A stretch of 64,000 nucleotides of DNA. Origin: an uncultured Pseudobutyrivibrio sp. (GTDB lineage: Bacteria > Bacillota > Clostridia > Lachnospirales > Lachnospiraceae). The translations under genes and the position numbers were made by a program. The stretch's first letter is position 1, and every line of letters starts with the position of its first letter. A model generated the notes under the pieces. That model worked only from the letters and a program-made list of their open reading frames with translations. It ran no database searches and was not told the DNA's origin. Of the stretch, positions 33,693-43,233 are shown piece by piece. The DNA is taken from positions 124,001 to 188,000 of the forward strand of contig URCQ01000001.1 of the NCBI GenBank assembly GCA_900546435.1. The letters are read 5' to 3'.

Positions 33693-35416
33693 ATGAAGCA
33701 AAAAACGAAGACTAGAAAAATGAGCATCGGCAGTAAGATTTTGTTGCCCTCGTGTGCAATCGTAATGGCTGTCTGCTTATTTATGGGAATCAGTTCCTAT
33801 CAGTTGATCAACAAGAGTATGATTGAAATGGGTGTGGAACAGGCAGATCTGGTGGCGAGCCTTACGGTAGATGATCTGGATCCCGGAGTGGTAGCAAAGA
33901 TTACGAAAGGGTCTGAAGGAACAGATGAATATGCAAAGACAAAGCAGACGCTTCAGAATATGTTGAACTCTACGGATATTAAATATATGTACACTCTTTA
34001 TACAGATGGCGAAAATGTTTATTATGGTGTGGATGCCTACGCAGAGGATCCCGAGGCGGCTGGCAATGTTTTGAAGAATCTTATGAGAGTATGAAAGCTG
34101 TATTTGATGGAAAGGAATATGTGCAGGACTATATTGATGAAACAGAAGATGGAGCACTAGTTACCGTATACAAGCCGATTATCAGCGCAACGGGAAAAGT
34201 AGTGGCTGTGTTGGGATGTGACTATGATGCATCGTCTATCGTCGAAAAAACGCAGGCATCGGTACAGCGTACGGTTATGATTGCGGTATTGTGTCTTGTG
34301 ATTGCACTTTTAGCATTAGGTCTGATTACAAGAGGTATTACGCGTGGTCTTCATACCATTGATGCCAAGATTTATGAACTTGTGCATAATGAGGGGGATT
34401 TGACACAGAAATTAGATGTAAAGAGCGGCGATGAGATGGAATTGATTGCGAATAACGTCAATGCGCTGCTGGAATACATACGTAGCATTATGATAGAAAT
34501 ATCTTCGAATTCTACCGCTCTTAGTGAATCATCAAAGAAAATGGTAGAACATCTGCGCTCTGCGGATGGCAATATTGTAGATGTTTCTGCTACGATGGAA
34601 GAAATGAGTGCTGCAATGGAAGAAACGACAGCATCCTTGAATCAGATTGCAGAATCTGTGGAAAATGTTTATGGCGCTGTCAAGGGGATTTCCGATAATG
34701 CAACAGAGGGCAAAAATTATGCGGGCGAAATGGATCAAAGATCCAGAGAGGCAAAAAATGTTGTGCTTGAAAAACAGCGTGATGTGGAAGAACAAACAAA
34801 AGATATTGCTGCAGTCTTAGAACAACGTATTCAGGAATCGCAGGCAGTTGAGGAAATCTCTGTTTTAACAAACAATATTATCAATATTACAGACCAGACC
34901 AACTTACTTGCCTTAAATGCAAGTATTGAGGCAGCACGTGCAGGAGAAGCAGGAAAAGGTTTCGCTGTGGTTGCCAGTGAAATCGGTCAGCTGGCAAGTG
35001 ATTCGGCAGCGGCAGCAGAACAGATCCGCAAGGTCAGTGCGGCTGTTATTGAAGCAGTATCGGCACTTGCAAATGAAGCGCAGAATATGCTTACCTTTGC
35101 ATCGACAACGGCAATGGGTGGATATACTGAAATGGTAGAGCTGAGCGAAAATTATCATAACGATGCAGGTAAAATGAATCAGATTATGGAACATTTTGCA
35201 CAGACCTCTGCAGAGCTGCAGGAGACAATGGATGGCATCCGGGAATCTGTAGAAGATGTCAATACTGCCGTGGAGGAGAGTGCAAAGGGAATTGTAAATG
35301 TTACAGAAATGTCTGTAGAACTTACCGGAAGCGTAGGTAATATCCAGCAGGAAGCAGACGGCAATAGCAATGTTGCAGATGTGCTTTCCGGAGAGGTTGG
35401 AAAATTCAAGTTATAA
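33693..35416 (+). pseudogene. Methyl-accepting chemotaxis protein split by a single frameshift
   Basis: Two overlapping frames (33693-34094 and the continuation to 35416) together encode one chemoreceptor of about 574 residues. Frame 1 has TM1 (about 16-36) and the start of the extracellular sensor. Frame 2 continues the sensor (VFDGKEYVQDYIDETEDGA), TM2, a HAMP region and a full signalling domain with the hairpin tip TDQTNLLALNASIEAARAGE. Adding one T to the T4 run at 34069-34072 gives continuous sequence reading NVFEESYESMKAVF. Without it the protein stops soon after. This may be a genuine inactivation, phase variation or a sequencing error. It suggests a motile relative or ancestor. Confidence 0.88.
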
Positions 35417-35438
35417 AAGAAAATCAAATCGTTGGAAG

Positions 35439-35468
35439 AGATCGTCACATTATGTGGCGGTCTTTTTT
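35439..35468 (+). terminator. Intrinsic terminator after chemoreceptor
   Basis: An 11-bp stem, AGATCGTCACA with TGTGGCGGTCT (two GU pairs), 3-nt loop, T6 tail. Confidence 0.88.
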
Positions 35469-35560
35469 GATGTGTACCATTGATGGGACACTATGTCTGC
35501 TAGGATGTAAACATCAAAGAAACGGAAGCGTAAGTAAAGCAGCAGACAGGAGGTTACATC

Positions 35561-35668
35561 ATGAAGGGTTATACAGTAGGAGCAGGATTTATGGGATATG
35601 TAGAGGGCGAATATATTTTGTTTGCCAGTGAGACAGATTACTACGAATTTATGGAAGATGTCGCTTAG
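35561..35668 (+). CDS. 35-residue small protein
   Basis: ATG at 35561 follows an excellent AGGAGG ribosome binding site 8 nt upstream. The product MKGYTVGAGFMGYVEGEYIL continues to LFASETDYYEFMEDVA. It is acidic, aromatic-rich and has no signal or membrane segment. I believe very similar MKGYTV-type short proteins occur in other Lachnospiraceae, but I recall no assigned function. It is isolated between the chemoreceptor terminator and the aminopeptidase promoter, which overlaps its end. Coding potential is supported by the ribosome binding site and the isolated placement. Confidence 0.72.
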   Translation: MKGYTVGAGFMGYVEGEYILFASETDYYEFMEDVA

Positions 35669-35680
35669 TTATGGTATAAT
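35652..35680 (+). promoter_or_regulatory. Extended -10 promoter for aminopeptidase P gene
   Basis: TGGTATAAT (TATAAT at 35675-35680) is a perfect extended -10 element; the -35 TGGAAG at 35652 is weak. It overlaps the end of the 35-residue gene. Confidence 0.5.
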
Positions 35681-35760
35681 ACATCAGTTAGAATTGATGA
35701 GCGGAACATGGTATTTCCATGGTAGCCTAGCGCAATAGAATAAAAGGAGATGTGTGTAAC

Positions 35761-37575
35761 ATGAGCAAAAAGATTAATCCACAGATTATCAATGAAAGAC
35801 TGCGCCAATTGCGTCAGTTGATGCAGGAACGCGGTATTTGTGTATATGTCGTTCCGACATCCGATGATCATATTTCAGAATATGTAGGAGAACACTATAA
35901 GTGTCGTTCCTTTATTACCGGATTTACAGGTTCGGCTGGGACAGCTGTGGTTACGATGACAGAAGCTGGTGTGTGGACGGATGGTCGTTATTTTGTACAG
36001 GCAGCTGCACAGGTGGATGGCAGCGAAGTGACATTATATCGTATGGGAGAACCGGAAGTTCCTACCGTTACAGAATTTGTGGAGCAGAAGCTGTGTGAGA
36101 GCGGCGTGATCGGTTTTGATGGTAGCTGCATGGCTGCTGGAGAAGCGGAGGACTTACGTGAAATTGCAGAGAAAAAGAACGGAAGCATCGCTATGGATGA
36201 GAATTTGATTGATCTGATCTGGGAGGATCGTCCGGCACTTCCGATGGAGCCGGTGTTCATTTTGCGTCAACAGTATGCAGGCGAATCTACGCAGGATAAG
36301 TTGTTGCGCATCCGGGAAGAAATGAAGAAAAAGAATGCGGCCAGCCATCTGATTGGCAGTTTATATGATATTGCCTGGATTACAAACATGCGTGGTGGGG
36401 ATATTTCACATGTGCCGGTATTTTTGTCCTTCCTATTTTTGACTGAGGAGGAAGCGATTCTTTATGCCTTTTCAGAGAACTGGTCAGAAGAGATTATGAC
36501 ATATTTGCATACATGTGGCATTACGCTTCGTCCATATACAGCCGTATATGATGAATTGCCGGAACTTGTGCAAAAAGCAGGCGGCAATATTTTATTAAAT
36601 CCGGGCACAATCAATGCAAGGCTTATGAGTCTATTGACAAAGGATCAGATTGTAGAAGCACATGATCCATCAGAATTGATGCGCTCCATTAAGAATGAGA
36701 CAGAGGTTGCAAATACAATCGAAGCACATATTCATGATGGCGTAGCGGTGACGAAGTTTATCCATTACCTCAAGACAAATATTGGGACAGAACCGATGAC
36801 AGAAATCAGTGCTTCTGATTATTTGCAGGAGCGTAGGGAGGAACAGCCAGGATATCTGGATTTGAGTTTTGATACGATTAGTGCATATGGCGCTAATGCT
36901 GCTATGATGCATTACAGTGCAACGCCGGAAGATTATGCTACCCTTGCGCCAGAAGGCATGTTGCTTGTGGATTCAGGCGGACATTATCTGGGGGGCACGA
37001 CAGATATTACCAGAACAATTGTCTTAGGACCGATTTCAGACGAAATCAAGAAAATGTATACGTTGGTATTAAAGGGACATCTTCGCTTAGCACATGCGAA
37101 ATTCCCGAAGGGTGTATCCGGAACGAATTTGGATGTACTGGCAAGAGAACCACTCTGGGAATTGGGATTGGATTATCGCTGTGGTACGGGCCATGGCGTA
37201 GGACATATTTTAAACGTGCATGAAGGACCGAATGCTTTCCGTTGGCGTACAACCGATTTATTCCCTGCACAGGAGCTGATTCCGGGAATGATTACAACAA
37301 ACGAACCGGGATTTTATGAAGAAGGCGGCTATGGTATCCGTATAGAAAACGAACTTCTTTGTGTAGAAGCTGAGAATACAGAGTATGGACAGTACTATCA
37401 ATTCCAGAATCTTACATTTGCACCGATTGATTTGGATGCGGTATTACCGGAAATGCTTACAGATAAGGAAAAGGACTGGTTGAATGCATATCATAGACAA
37501 GTATACGATACCATTAGTCCATATTTAGATGATAAGGAAAAGGAATGGCTACAATATGAAACAAGAGCAGTCTAA
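35761..37575 (+). CDS. Xaa-Pro aminopeptidase (M24B)
   Basis: A 604-residue cytoplasmic metallopeptidase that removes an N-terminal residue preceding proline. Two creatinase-like N-terminal domains (about 1-310) precede the pita-bread catalytic domain. Metal ligands are visible in order: Asp in LLVDSGGHYLGGTTDITRT (two aspartates), His in GTGHGVGHILNVHEG, Glu in TNEPGFYEEGG and Glu in RIENELLCV. Its length fits the three-domain eukaryote-like APP1 form. The ATG at 35761 has AAGGAG 11 nt upstream; a GTG at 35752 is too close to it. Its 3' end overlaps polA by 20 bp. Confidence 0.95.
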   Translation: MSKKINPQIINERLRQLRQLMQERGICVYVVPTSDDHISEYVGEHYKCRSFITGFTGSAGTAVVTMTEAGVWTDGRYFVQAAAQVDGSEVTLYRMGEPEVPTVTEFVEQKLCESGVIGFDGSCMAAGEAEDLREIAEKKNGSIAMDENLIDLIWEDRPALPMEPVFILRQQYAGESTQDKLLRIREEMKKKNAASHLIGSLYDIAWITNMRGGDISHVPVFLSFLFLTEEEAILYAFSENWSEEIMTYLHTCGITLRPYTAVYDELPELVQKAGGNILLNPGTINARLMSLLTKDQIVEAHDPSELMRSIKNETEVANTIEAHIHDGVAVTKFIHYLKTNIGTEPMTEISASDYLQERREEQPGYLDLSFDTISAYGANAAMMHYSATPEDYATLAPEGMLLVDSGGHYLGGTTDITRTIVLGPISDEIKKMYTLVLKGHLRLAHAKFPKGVSGTNLDVLAREPLWELGLDYRCGTGHGVGHILNVHEGPNAFRWRTTDLFPAQELIPGMITTNEPGFYEEGGYGIRIENELLCVEAENTEYGQYYQFQNLTFAPIDLDAVLPEMLTDKEKDWLNAYHRQVYDTISPYLDDKEKEWLQYETRAV

Positions 37576-40321
37576 AAAATTATTACTGATTGATGGACAT
37601 AGTATTTTAAATCGTGCGTTCTTTGGTTTGCCGGATTTGACAAATGCGTCAGGCGTGCATACAAATGCTGTTTATGGTTTTCTTAATATTATGTTTAAGA
37701 TTATTGATACGGAAAAACCAGAGTATCTGACCGTGGCATTTGATGAGCATGCACCGACATTCCGTCACAAGATGTACGAGGCATACAAAGGGACAAGAAA
37801 GCCTATGGCAGAAGAGTTGCGTCAACAAGTGCCGATGATGAAACAACTTCTTGCTGCTATGGGAATTACCGTGATTTCGAAAGAAGGATTAGAAGCGGAT
37901 GACCTTTTGGGAACAATGGCTCGTATGGCAGAAGCAGAAGGACTCGAAGTTACAATTGTATCGGGAGACCGGGATTTGCTGCAGCTGGCAACAGAACACA
38001 CGAAGATTAGCATTCCAAAGACGAAGAAGACAGGTACAGAGATAGAAAATTATTACGCAGCAGATGTACAGGAGCGTTATCTTGTCACACCGACGGAATT
38101 TATTGATGTAAAGGCATTGATGGGGGATACGGCTGATAATATCCCGGGTGTTCCGGGCATTGGTGAGAAGACCGCGACTGCCATTATAGCGCAGTACCAT
38201 TCGATTGAGGAAGCACATGCACATGCAGAGGAATTGCGCCCACCGCGTGCTGCCAAAAATATAGTAGAGTTTTATGAACAGGCAGTATTGTCAAAGGAAT
38301 TGGCTACCATTGAAGTGCATGCAGACATAGAGTATGTGTTGTCGTCGGCTGTGCTCGATAACGTGTATACACCGGAGGCATATGCTCTTTGTAAAGAATG
38401 GGAGTTTAAGAATCTGTTAAGCAGATTTCAGATTGAGACACCGAAAAACGAAGTGGAAGATGCGTTTACATTTGCCAAAGATGCAGATGCTTTTTTGGCC
38501 TTTGTAAAGAAAGCCTGTGAAGCATCATGCACAGATATCGGTGTTTACGTAGCGTGGCGTCAGAAAAGTGCAAGTGAATGGAGTGAGCAGGTAAGTGCGC
38601 AGAATGCACCGGAGGGACAATTGTCTCTTTTTGCGGAGCCTGAAATGACAGAGCAATCCAGTGGTGAGTATGAAATATATGGAGTGGCTTTATCAGATGG
38701 TACGAGCAGTATCTGGCTGCCAACAGAAGACATTGCTTTTGTGACACAGCAGTTACAGGCTTTTGCTGCACATAAGAAACGCCTGGTGTGCATGACAGTC
38801 AAGGAATTAATCAAAATCTTTTCACCGGATGTGAGAAATCGCTTTTTTGATTACGAGAATGTATACGATGCAGCAGTAGCAGAATATCTGATACAACCAT
38901 TGAAAAATCAATATGTCGCTGAAGACTTGGCAAGCGAATACCTGGGGATGAGTGTACCGGGCTATGCAGAGATTTTTGGTAAAAAGACATTGATGCAGGC
39001 GATAGAGGAAATGCCACAGGAAATGTGTGCATTTGCTTGTTATGAGGCTTATATCTGCAGCAAAGTCGCAAAGATGCAGTGTGATACGCTACAGGAAAAA
39101 CAGATGGATACCTTGTATCGTGAAATAGAACTTCCACTTATCTTTACATTAGCTGATATGGAGTTGCAAGGAATTGCAATGGATGCGCCAGCGTTGGCAG
39201 AGTATGGACAGCGTCTGGCAGAGCGTCTGACTGCGTTAGAACAGAAGATATACGAGGAGGCGGGAGAAGAATTTAACATCAATTCGCCAAAGCAATTGGG
39301 TATCATTTTGTTCGAAAAGATGGAAATGCCGGGAGCAAAAAAGACAAAGACAGGTTATTCTACAGCAGCCGATGTTTTAGAGGCACTTGCTCCGGATTAT
39401 CCAATTGTGGCGGATATTTTGGAATATCGACAGCTCGCAAAACTCAAATCAACCTATGCAGAAGGCCTGATGCATTGTATTGCGCCGGATGGCAGAATTC
39501 ATTCTTCCTTCCAGCAGACCGTGACTGCAACAGGACGTATCAGTAGTACGGAACCTAACTTACAGAACATTCCAATCCGTATGGAATTGGGCAAAATGAT
39601 ACGAAAAGTTTTTCATCCAAAGGAAGGGTTTGTTTTTGTGGATGCGGACTATTCACAGATCGAATTACGCGTGCTTTCCCATATGTCGGAAGATGAGAAT
39701 CTGATTCAGGCGTTTCAGCAGGGACAGGATATTCACAGATCCACGGCATCACTTGTGTTCCATACGCCTTTTGATGAAGTTACAGAGTTGCAGCGACGCA
39801 ATGCGAAGGCTGTAAACTTTGGGATTGTCTATGGAATCAGCGCATTTGGATTAAGCAGGGATCTTGGAATCAGTAAAAAAGAAGCAGGCAAATATATTGA
39901 TGATTATTTTCTGGCATACCCACGCATGAAGTCATTTTTGGATGGTCTTGTTGCGGAAGGAAAGGAAGCCGGAGCAGTTAAGACGATGTATGGTCGTATC
40001 CGTCCAATTCCGGAATTGTCATCCAGCAATTATATGCAGCGTCAATTTGGAGAGCGTATTGCGATGAACTCGCCAATTCAGGGGACTGCAGCAGATATCA
40101 TTAAAATTGCAATGGTACATGTGCATGACCGTTTGCAAAAAGAGGGATTGCAGTCAGGATTATTATTGCAGGTGCATGATGAACTTTTGATTGAAGCAAA
40201 ACAGGAAGAAGTGGAACAAGTAGAACAAATCCTGCAGGAAGAGATGGAGCATGCGGCTACGTTGGCTGTTCCACTGACGATTGATATGCATACAGGATAC
40301 ACGTGGTACGACGCAAAATAA
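37556..40321 (+). CDS. polA: DNA polymerase I
   Basis: A 921-residue enzyme for Okazaki fragment processing and repair. The 5'-3' exonuclease domain (1-290) has LLIDGHSILNRAFF, VAFDEHAPTFRHK, EADDLLGTMA and the helix-hairpin-helix GVPGIGEKTA. The central 3'-5' exonuclease-like domain lacks the DxE motif, so proofreading is not expected. The polymerase domain is intact: motif A DADYSQIELRVLSHMS, motif B RRNAKAVNFGIVYG and motif C LQVHDELLIEA. The start ATG at 37556 lies inside the aminopeptidase gene, suggesting translational coupling. Confidence 0.97.
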   Translation: MKQEQSKKLLLIDGHSILNRAFFGLPDLTNASGVHTNAVYGFLNIMFKIIDTEKPEYLTVAFDEHAPTFRHKMYEAYKGTRKPMAEELRQQVPMMKQLLAAMGITVISKEGLEADDLLGTMARMAEAEGLEVTIVSGDRDLLQLATEHTKISIPKTKKTGTEIENYYAADVQERYLVTPTEFIDVKALMGDTADNIPGVPGIGEKTATAIIAQYHSIEEAHAHAEELRPPRAAKNIVEFYEQAVLSKELATIEVHADIEYVLSSAVLDNVYTPEAYALCKEWEFKNLLSRFQIETPKNEVEDAFTFAKDADAFLAFVKKACEASCTDIGVYVAWRQKSASEWSEQVSAQNAPEGQLSLFAEPEMTEQSSGEYEIYGVALSDGTSSIWLPTEDIAFVTQQLQAFAAHKKRLVCMTVKELIKIFSPDVRNRFFDYENVYDAAVAEYLIQPLKNQYVAEDLASEYLGMSVPGYAEIFGKKTLMQAIEEMPQEMCAFACYEAYICSKVAKMQCDTLQEKQMDTLYREIELPLIFTLADMELQGIAMDAPALAEYGQRLAERLTALEQKIYEEAGEEFNINSPKQLGIILFEKMEMPGAKKTKTGYSTAADVLEALAPDYPIVADILEYRQLAKLKSTYAEGLMHCIAPDGRIHSSFQQTVTATGRISSTEPNLQNIPIRMELGKMIRKVFHPKEGFVFVDADYSQIELRVLSHMSEDENLIQAFQQGQDIHRSTASLVFHTPFDEVTELQRRNAKAVNFGIVYGISAFGLSRDLGISKKEAGKYIDDYFLAYPRMKSFLDGLVAEGKEAGAVKTMYGRIRPIPELSSSNYMQRQFGERIAMNSPIQGTAADIIKIAMVHVHDRLQKEGLQSGLLLQVHDELLIEAKQEEVEQVEQILQEEMEHAATLAVPLTIDMHTGYTWYDAK

Positions 40322-40361
40322 CTTTGTTTTGCCTATAAAAAATGATACAATGGAGAAGATT

Positions 40362-40955
40362 ATGAAGTTTATAGGAGTTACCGGAGGTGTTGGCGCAGGA
40401 AAATCAACCGTGCTGACATATTTACAGGAGCATTATCATTGCCGTGTGGTATTAGCAGATGATTTGGCAAAATCTATGATGCAGCCGGGAAGCATTTGTT
40501 ATACTGCACTTGTAACACTTTTGCAGCCCTATCAAGTGCTTGATGAGCAGGGGAATATAGAAAAAGAAGCGATGGCGCGACTATTGTTTTCCGATGACGA
40601 CATACGCACACAGGTGAATCAAATTGTGCATCCGGCGGTGAAAAAGAGCATCCTGCAGCAGGTGAAAGAAGCAAGAGAACAGGGAGAACTGGACTACTTC
40701 TTTTTTGAAGCTGCGCTTCTTTTAGAAGAGCATTATGATGAAGTCTGTGATGAACTTTGGTATATATACGCGTCAAAAGAAGAACGTAGGATGCGTCTAA
40801 AGCGGGATCGCGGTTATTCGGATGCAAAAATTGATGGGATTTTCGCAAGCCAGATGTCAGAGGAAGCATTTCGAAGTGCTTGTGCACATGTGATAGACAG
40901 CAGTGGTACGATGGAAGAAACGCAGGCACAAGTGAGAGCCATCTTAGATGCGTAA
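40362..40955 (+). CDS. coaE: Dephospho-CoA kinase
   Basis: A 197-residue P-loop kinase catalysing the last step of CoA synthesis. Walker A GGVGAGKST begins at residue 8, ADDLAKSM carries the conserved aspartate, and IVHPAVKKS and the LID-like RMRLKRDRGYSDAKI are typical. The ATG at 40362, behind GGAGAAG, puts MKFIGVTGG at the N-terminus as usual; the longer frame overlapping polA is unlikely. It follows polA by 40 bp, a frequent Firmicutes arrangement. Confidence 0.95.
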   Translation: MKFIGVTGGVGAGKSTVLTYLQEHYHCRVVLADDLAKSMMQPGSICYTALVTLLQPYQVLDEQGNIEKEAMARLLFSDDDIRTQVNQIVHPAVKKSILQQVKEAREQGELDYFFFEAALLLEEHYDEVCDELWYIYASKEERRMRLKRDRGYSDAKIDGIFASQMSEEAFRSACAHVIDSSGTMEETQAQVRAILDA

Positions 40956-40994
40956 GATGATTTTTGGAATAGAGTAATAGAGGAGAGCAGGTAT

Positions 40995-43232
40995 ATGATG
41001 AAAGAGAATCCAATGGAAGATTTTGTTTTTGGATTGGATATCGGCACACGTAATGTTGTGGGAACCGTCGGCTATCAGGCAGAAGATGGTTTTCATGTTG
41101 TGGCGCAGTGTGTACGGGAACACCAGACACGCGCAATGTTAGATGGTCAGATTCATGACATTGGCCGTGTGGGAGATACCATCCGGGAAGTCAAGGAAGT
41201 GTTAGAAGAACAACTTGGTATAACCTTGACACAGGTGTGTATTGCTGCAGCCGGACGTGTGCTTCGCACCGTGACAACACAGGTGGCTTATGAATACCCG
41301 GAGGAGACCGTGGTTTCCGGAGAAGATTTACATACATTAGATCTGATGGGAATTGATCAGGCACAGCAGGAGCTTTTAGCAGAGGGAGATAACAAATACA
41401 AGTTTTACTGTGTTGGATATTCCGTGATGAAGTATTATCTCAACGATGAATTGTTCTCCAGCTTAGAAGGACATAAGGCGAATAAAATCGAAGAAGTCAT
41501 TATTGTTACTTTTTTACCGGAAGATGTTGTGGATGGCTTGTATTCAGCAGTAGAACGTGCCGGGTTACAGGTGGCTAATTTAACACTTGAGCCGATTGCA
41601 GCGATTAATGTTGCGATTCCTGAGAATTTTAGAATGCTGAATATTGCACTTGTTGATGTCGGAGCAGGTACATCGGATATCTGTATTACACGCGATGGAA
41701 GTATCATTGCATATGGTATGATTCCATTTGCAGGAGATGAACTGACAGAAGTAATTGTACAATCTTATCTGGTGGATTTCGCGACAGCAGAGCAGATTAA
41801 GTTGGATTCCTCTTCTATGGAGGAAGTGACCTATGAAGACATCATGGGAATTTCACATACAGTAGCTGCGGAAGAAGTATGGAAACTGACGGAAGTCGTT
41901 CGTGAAAAAATGACAACAGAAGTGTCTACAAAAATACGGGAACTCAACGGAGATAAGTCCGTGAGTGCAGCATTTATCGTTGGTGGCGGCGGAAAAATCC
42001 ATGGTTATACCGAATCTTTGGCGAAGAAACTGGATATCGTTCCGGAGCGCGTGGCACTCCGTGGCGAAGAAGTCATGAAGAACATTATTTTTGAGCAGGA
42101 AAACATCAAAAAAGATCCGCTTTTGGTTACACCGATTGGTATTTGCCTGAATTATTATGAACAGAAGAACAACTTTATCATGATCCATTTTAATGGTGAG
42201 ATGATGAAGTTATATGATAATGGGCGTTTGACTGTTGTAGATGCAGCTATGCAGGCAGGATTTACAACGGAAGAATTATTCCCACGTCGTGGGCGTGAAA
42301 TACATTTTACCGTGAATGGAACGCCTCGTATGATTCGCGGTGGTGAAGGGGAGTCTGCTATTGTAAAAATGAATGGTATGACGGTAGGGATGAATACGCC
42401 GCTTGAATTTAATTGTGATATTACGATTGAGCCATCTACCGCAGGGGAAGAAGCAGCATGTACGATTGAGGAGTTGGATGAATATTCCGGAAGTACGATG
42501 ACATTTGAAGTCTGTGGGAAACACATTAGATGTCCAAAATTTATGGAGGTAAATGGTAGTTTAGAGCCTGGAAGTTATGAGATTCAGGAAGGAGATGCTA
42601 TCGAGACACGTAGTTTTTACACGGTAGGTCAGCTGGCAGAATTTATGGACGTAGAGATTGATCCGGATCGGGAGATTCTTGTCAATAATCGTCCGGCAAC
42701 AATGGATTCTCTGATTTACGCTAATTTTTCGATTGATTGGACTGTACTGTCTTTTGGTGCGGCTCCGGTTGCTCCAAAAGAAAATACCAGTAAGGCAAGC
42801 AGTATCTTAGATCAGTTAAAATACGGAAGTAAGTATGGATTTGGAGCAAAGGCAGAGGATAGTGCTGCAGAGGACGCAAAAGAGACAACAAATGAGGTGA
42901 ATCAGGTGGAAGCGTCTGATACGTCTTTGGGATATACGTCAGAACATGTAGAAAGCGAAACTACGTCTGATCGTGGAATGGCAGAAGAAGTGATTCCGGA
43001 TGAAACGGAAGGCACAGAGCAAGCCGGCATACATGTAACAGTGAATCAGGAACCGGTATTTTTGAGCGGTAAAAGTAACTATATTTTTGTGGACATCTTT
43101 AATGTGATTGATTTTGACGTACAAGCAGGTGGTGGCAGACCGATTGTGACGAAAATAAACGGAGCTACCTGTGGGTATTCAGATGAACTTCACGAAGGTG
43201 ATGAAATTTTAGTTTATTGGAAAGAGTTATAA
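40995..43232 (+). CDS. FtsA-like actin-family ATPase with long beta-rich C-terminal extension
   Basis: A 745-residue protein, nearly twice as long as FtsA. Residues about 10-390 form an FtsA/PilM-type actin fold: phosphate 1 loop FGLDIGTRNVVGTV, IAAAGRVLRT, phosphate 2 loop ALVDVGAGTSDICITRDG and adenosine motif FIVGGGGKIHG. From about 395 there is no FtsA amphipathic helix but several repeats with the pattern VNG...G...FD...NG...GD.I, best seen at about 420-480, 510-600 and 675-745, which look like beta-grasp modules separated by an acidic linker (about 620-670). It lies between coaE and an MBL gene. A cell-division or envelope role is plausible, not shown. Confidence 0.85.
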   Translation: MMKENPMEDFVFGLDIGTRNVVGTVGYQAEDGFHVVAQCVREHQTRAMLDGQIHDIGRVGDTIREVKEVLEEQLGITLTQVCIAAAGRVLRTVTTQVAYEYPEETVVSGEDLHTLDLMGIDQAQQELLAEGDNKYKFYCVGYSVMKYYLNDELFSSLEGHKANKIEEVIIVTFLPEDVVDGLYSAVERAGLQVANLTLEPIAAINVAIPENFRMLNIALVDVGAGTSDICITRDGSIIAYGMIPFAGDELTEVIVQSYLVDFATAEQIKLDSSSMEEVTYEDIMGISHTVAAEEVWKLTEVVREKMTTEVSTKIRELNGDKSVSAAFIVGGGGKIHGYTESLAKKLDIVPERVALRGEEVMKNIIFEQENIKKDPLLVTPIGICLNYYEQKNNFIMIHFNGEMMKLYDNGRLTVVDAAMQAGFTTEELFPRRGREIHFTVNGTPRMIRGGEGESAIVKMNGMTVGMNTPLEFNCDITIEPSTAGEEAACTIEELDEYSGSTMTFEVCGKHIRCPKFMEVNGSLEPGSYEIQEGDAIETRSFYTVGQLAEFMDVEIDPDREILVNNRPATMDSLIYANFSIDWTVLSFGAAPVAPKENTSKASSILDQLKYGSKYGFGAKAEDSAAEDAKETTNEVNQVEASDTSLGYTSEHVESETTSDRGMAEEVIPDETEGTEQAGIHVTVNQEPVFLSGKSNYIFVDIFNVIDFDVQAGGGRPIVTKINGATCGYSDELHEGDEILVYWKEL

Positions 43233-43233
43233 C

